DNA of 64,000 bases from assembly GCF_003076755.1 (NCBI RefSeq), contig NZ_QDKM01000003.1:434001-498000 (forward strand), in the 5' to 3' direction. A model generated the notes under the pieces. It saw nothing but the letters and a program-made list of their open reading frames with translations, was not told where the DNA came from and did no database searches. The stretch comes from Pararhodobacter oceanensis. Its GTDB lineage: Bacteria > Pseudomonadota > Alphaproteobacteria > Rhodobacterales > Rhodobacteraceae. Position 1 is the stretch's first letter. Every line of letters begins with the position of its first letter. The translations under genes were made by a program, and so were the position numbers. This document shows positions 63,397 to 64,000 of this stretch, piece after piece.

Positions 63397-64000
63397 TCAA
63401 TCGGTCCGGTCTTGCGCGAAGGCATAGATCACCACACCCAAAAGCAGCAAGCCGCCGAACATCGCAAAGATCGCCTGATAGGGCGCTTCGGGCGGCTGTG
63501 GCGCCACCGATCCATGCACCCGCGCCGAGAGGGTCTGCAACACACCAACCCCGCCGATGGAAAACAGGTTCATCATCGTCACCCCGCGGCCCAGCAGATG
63601 CGGCGGGAAAAAGCTGCGGCCATGGGCCATCATCAGCGGGTAGGACGAGCCGAAGAGCCCGACGCCAACCAGCATCAGCACCGCAAACCCGTAGCCCGCC
63701 GTCGGCAGCCACCAGAGCGCGAACATGCAGAGCATCCCCAAAGCATTGCCCGTCAGCACCACCCATTTGCGGGTGCCAAACAGCCGGTCCAGCGGCCCAT
63801 AGACAAAGGCCCCCGCGACCATCGCCAGCGCCATCGCCAGCGTCACCCAGCCGATGGTGATTGCATCCGCCCCGTAGACATCAGCGAAATACGGCCCCGC
63901 CCAAAGCCCGCGCATCCCCGCCGCGGGCAGATAGCTGACCGCCATCAGCGGAAAAATCAGCCAGAGCGCGCGGATTTTGAAGATATCCAGCAGCGAGCCT
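63397..64000 (-). CDS. MFS transporter, N-terminus beyond the window
   Basis: Only the C-terminal half is present: about 200 residues with six membrane helices (for example VVLTGNALGMLCMFALWWL and IFAMFGGLLLLGVVIYAFA). The open frame continues through 64000 without a start, so the methionine at 63945 is internal. The loop GPLDRLFGTRKWVV resembles the MFS DRxGRR loop. The substrate cannot be told from this part. Confidence 0.85.
   Translation of the reverse strand, partial: GSLLDIFKIRALWLIFPLMAVSYLPAAGMRGLWAGPYFADVYGADAITIGWVTLAMALAMVAGAFVYGPLDRLFGTRKWVVLTGNALGMLCMFALWWLPTAGYGFAVLMLVGVGLFGSSYPLMMAHGRSFFPPHLLGRGVTMMNLFSIGGVGVLQTLSARVHGSVAPQPPEAPYQAIFAMFGGLLLLGVVIYAFAQDRTD

Overview
This 64 kb window reads as a chromosomal segment of a GC-rich alphaproteobacterium, most likely from the Rhodobacterales (Rhodobacteraceae/Paracoccaceae). 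That placement is an inference from the gene set (MlaA/MlaC pair, GTG-started glnK followed by amtB, COG3146 acyltransferase, DUF2125 protein, PCuAC chaperone, RTX proteins) and from intergenic repeats that I associate with that order. Both ends cut genes: a kynureninase at the left edge and an MFS transporter at the right edge. No prophage, insertion sequence, CRISPR array, rRNA gene or replication origin was seen. The only RNA gene is a tRNA-Arg(CCT).

Layout. 1-6.2 kb: kynureninase fragment, two-subunit periplasmic-type molybdenum hydroxylase, rsmD, FAD reductase, peroxiredoxin. 6.2-12.8 kb (minus strand): pterin dehydratase, glutathione transferase, COG3146 protein, glycerophosphodiesterase, RidA, and a type I secretion adaptor/ABC pair. 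12.8-18.8 kb: MlaA/MlaC lipid transport, PBP1A, glnK-amtB. 18.8-29 kb: LacI regulator, tRNA-Arg, then an uncharacterised catabolic cluster (FAD monooxygenase, IclR regulator and a six-gene operon cupin-VOC dioxygenase-SDR-TPP enzyme-aspartate dehydrogenase-aldehyde dehydrogenase). 29-36.4 kb: RTX protein, rpsO, gdhA, small secreted protein, pnp, proline racemase-family protein. 36.4-45.9 kb: DUF2125 protein, SDR and enoyl-CoA hydratase pair, a copper module (DUF2946-type leader peptide plus PCuAC), NlpC/P60, leucyl aminopeptidase, a helical protein, carbonic anhydrase, kdsA-kdsB. 45.9-62.2 kb: large RTX protein, then a surface polysaccharide locus (ABC exporter, chain-length protein, four glycosyltransferases, two sulfotransferase-like proteins). 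62.2-64 kb: asd and the MFS fragment.

How the genes work together. Three connections are visible in the DNA. First, the leader ORF at 39486-39836 ends in Arg-Gly-Pro-Pro, and its last codons are complementary to the ribosome-binding region of the copper chaperone gene behind it. This is the expected architecture of a copper-sensing, ribosome-stalling switch. Second, the sequence TGAAC-N5-GTTCA lies just upstream of both the FAD monooxygenase and the first gene of the six-gene catabolic operon, with a related site before the IclR gene, so one regulator probably controls the whole cluster. Third, kdsA-kdsB sit beside the ABC-type polysaccharide exporter, consistent with a Kdo-linked capsule that may be sulfated.

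The most unusual protein is a 1400-residue glycosyltransferase with a galectin-like N-terminus. Two long intergenic inverted repeats (14341-14471 and 35310-35371) also stand out.
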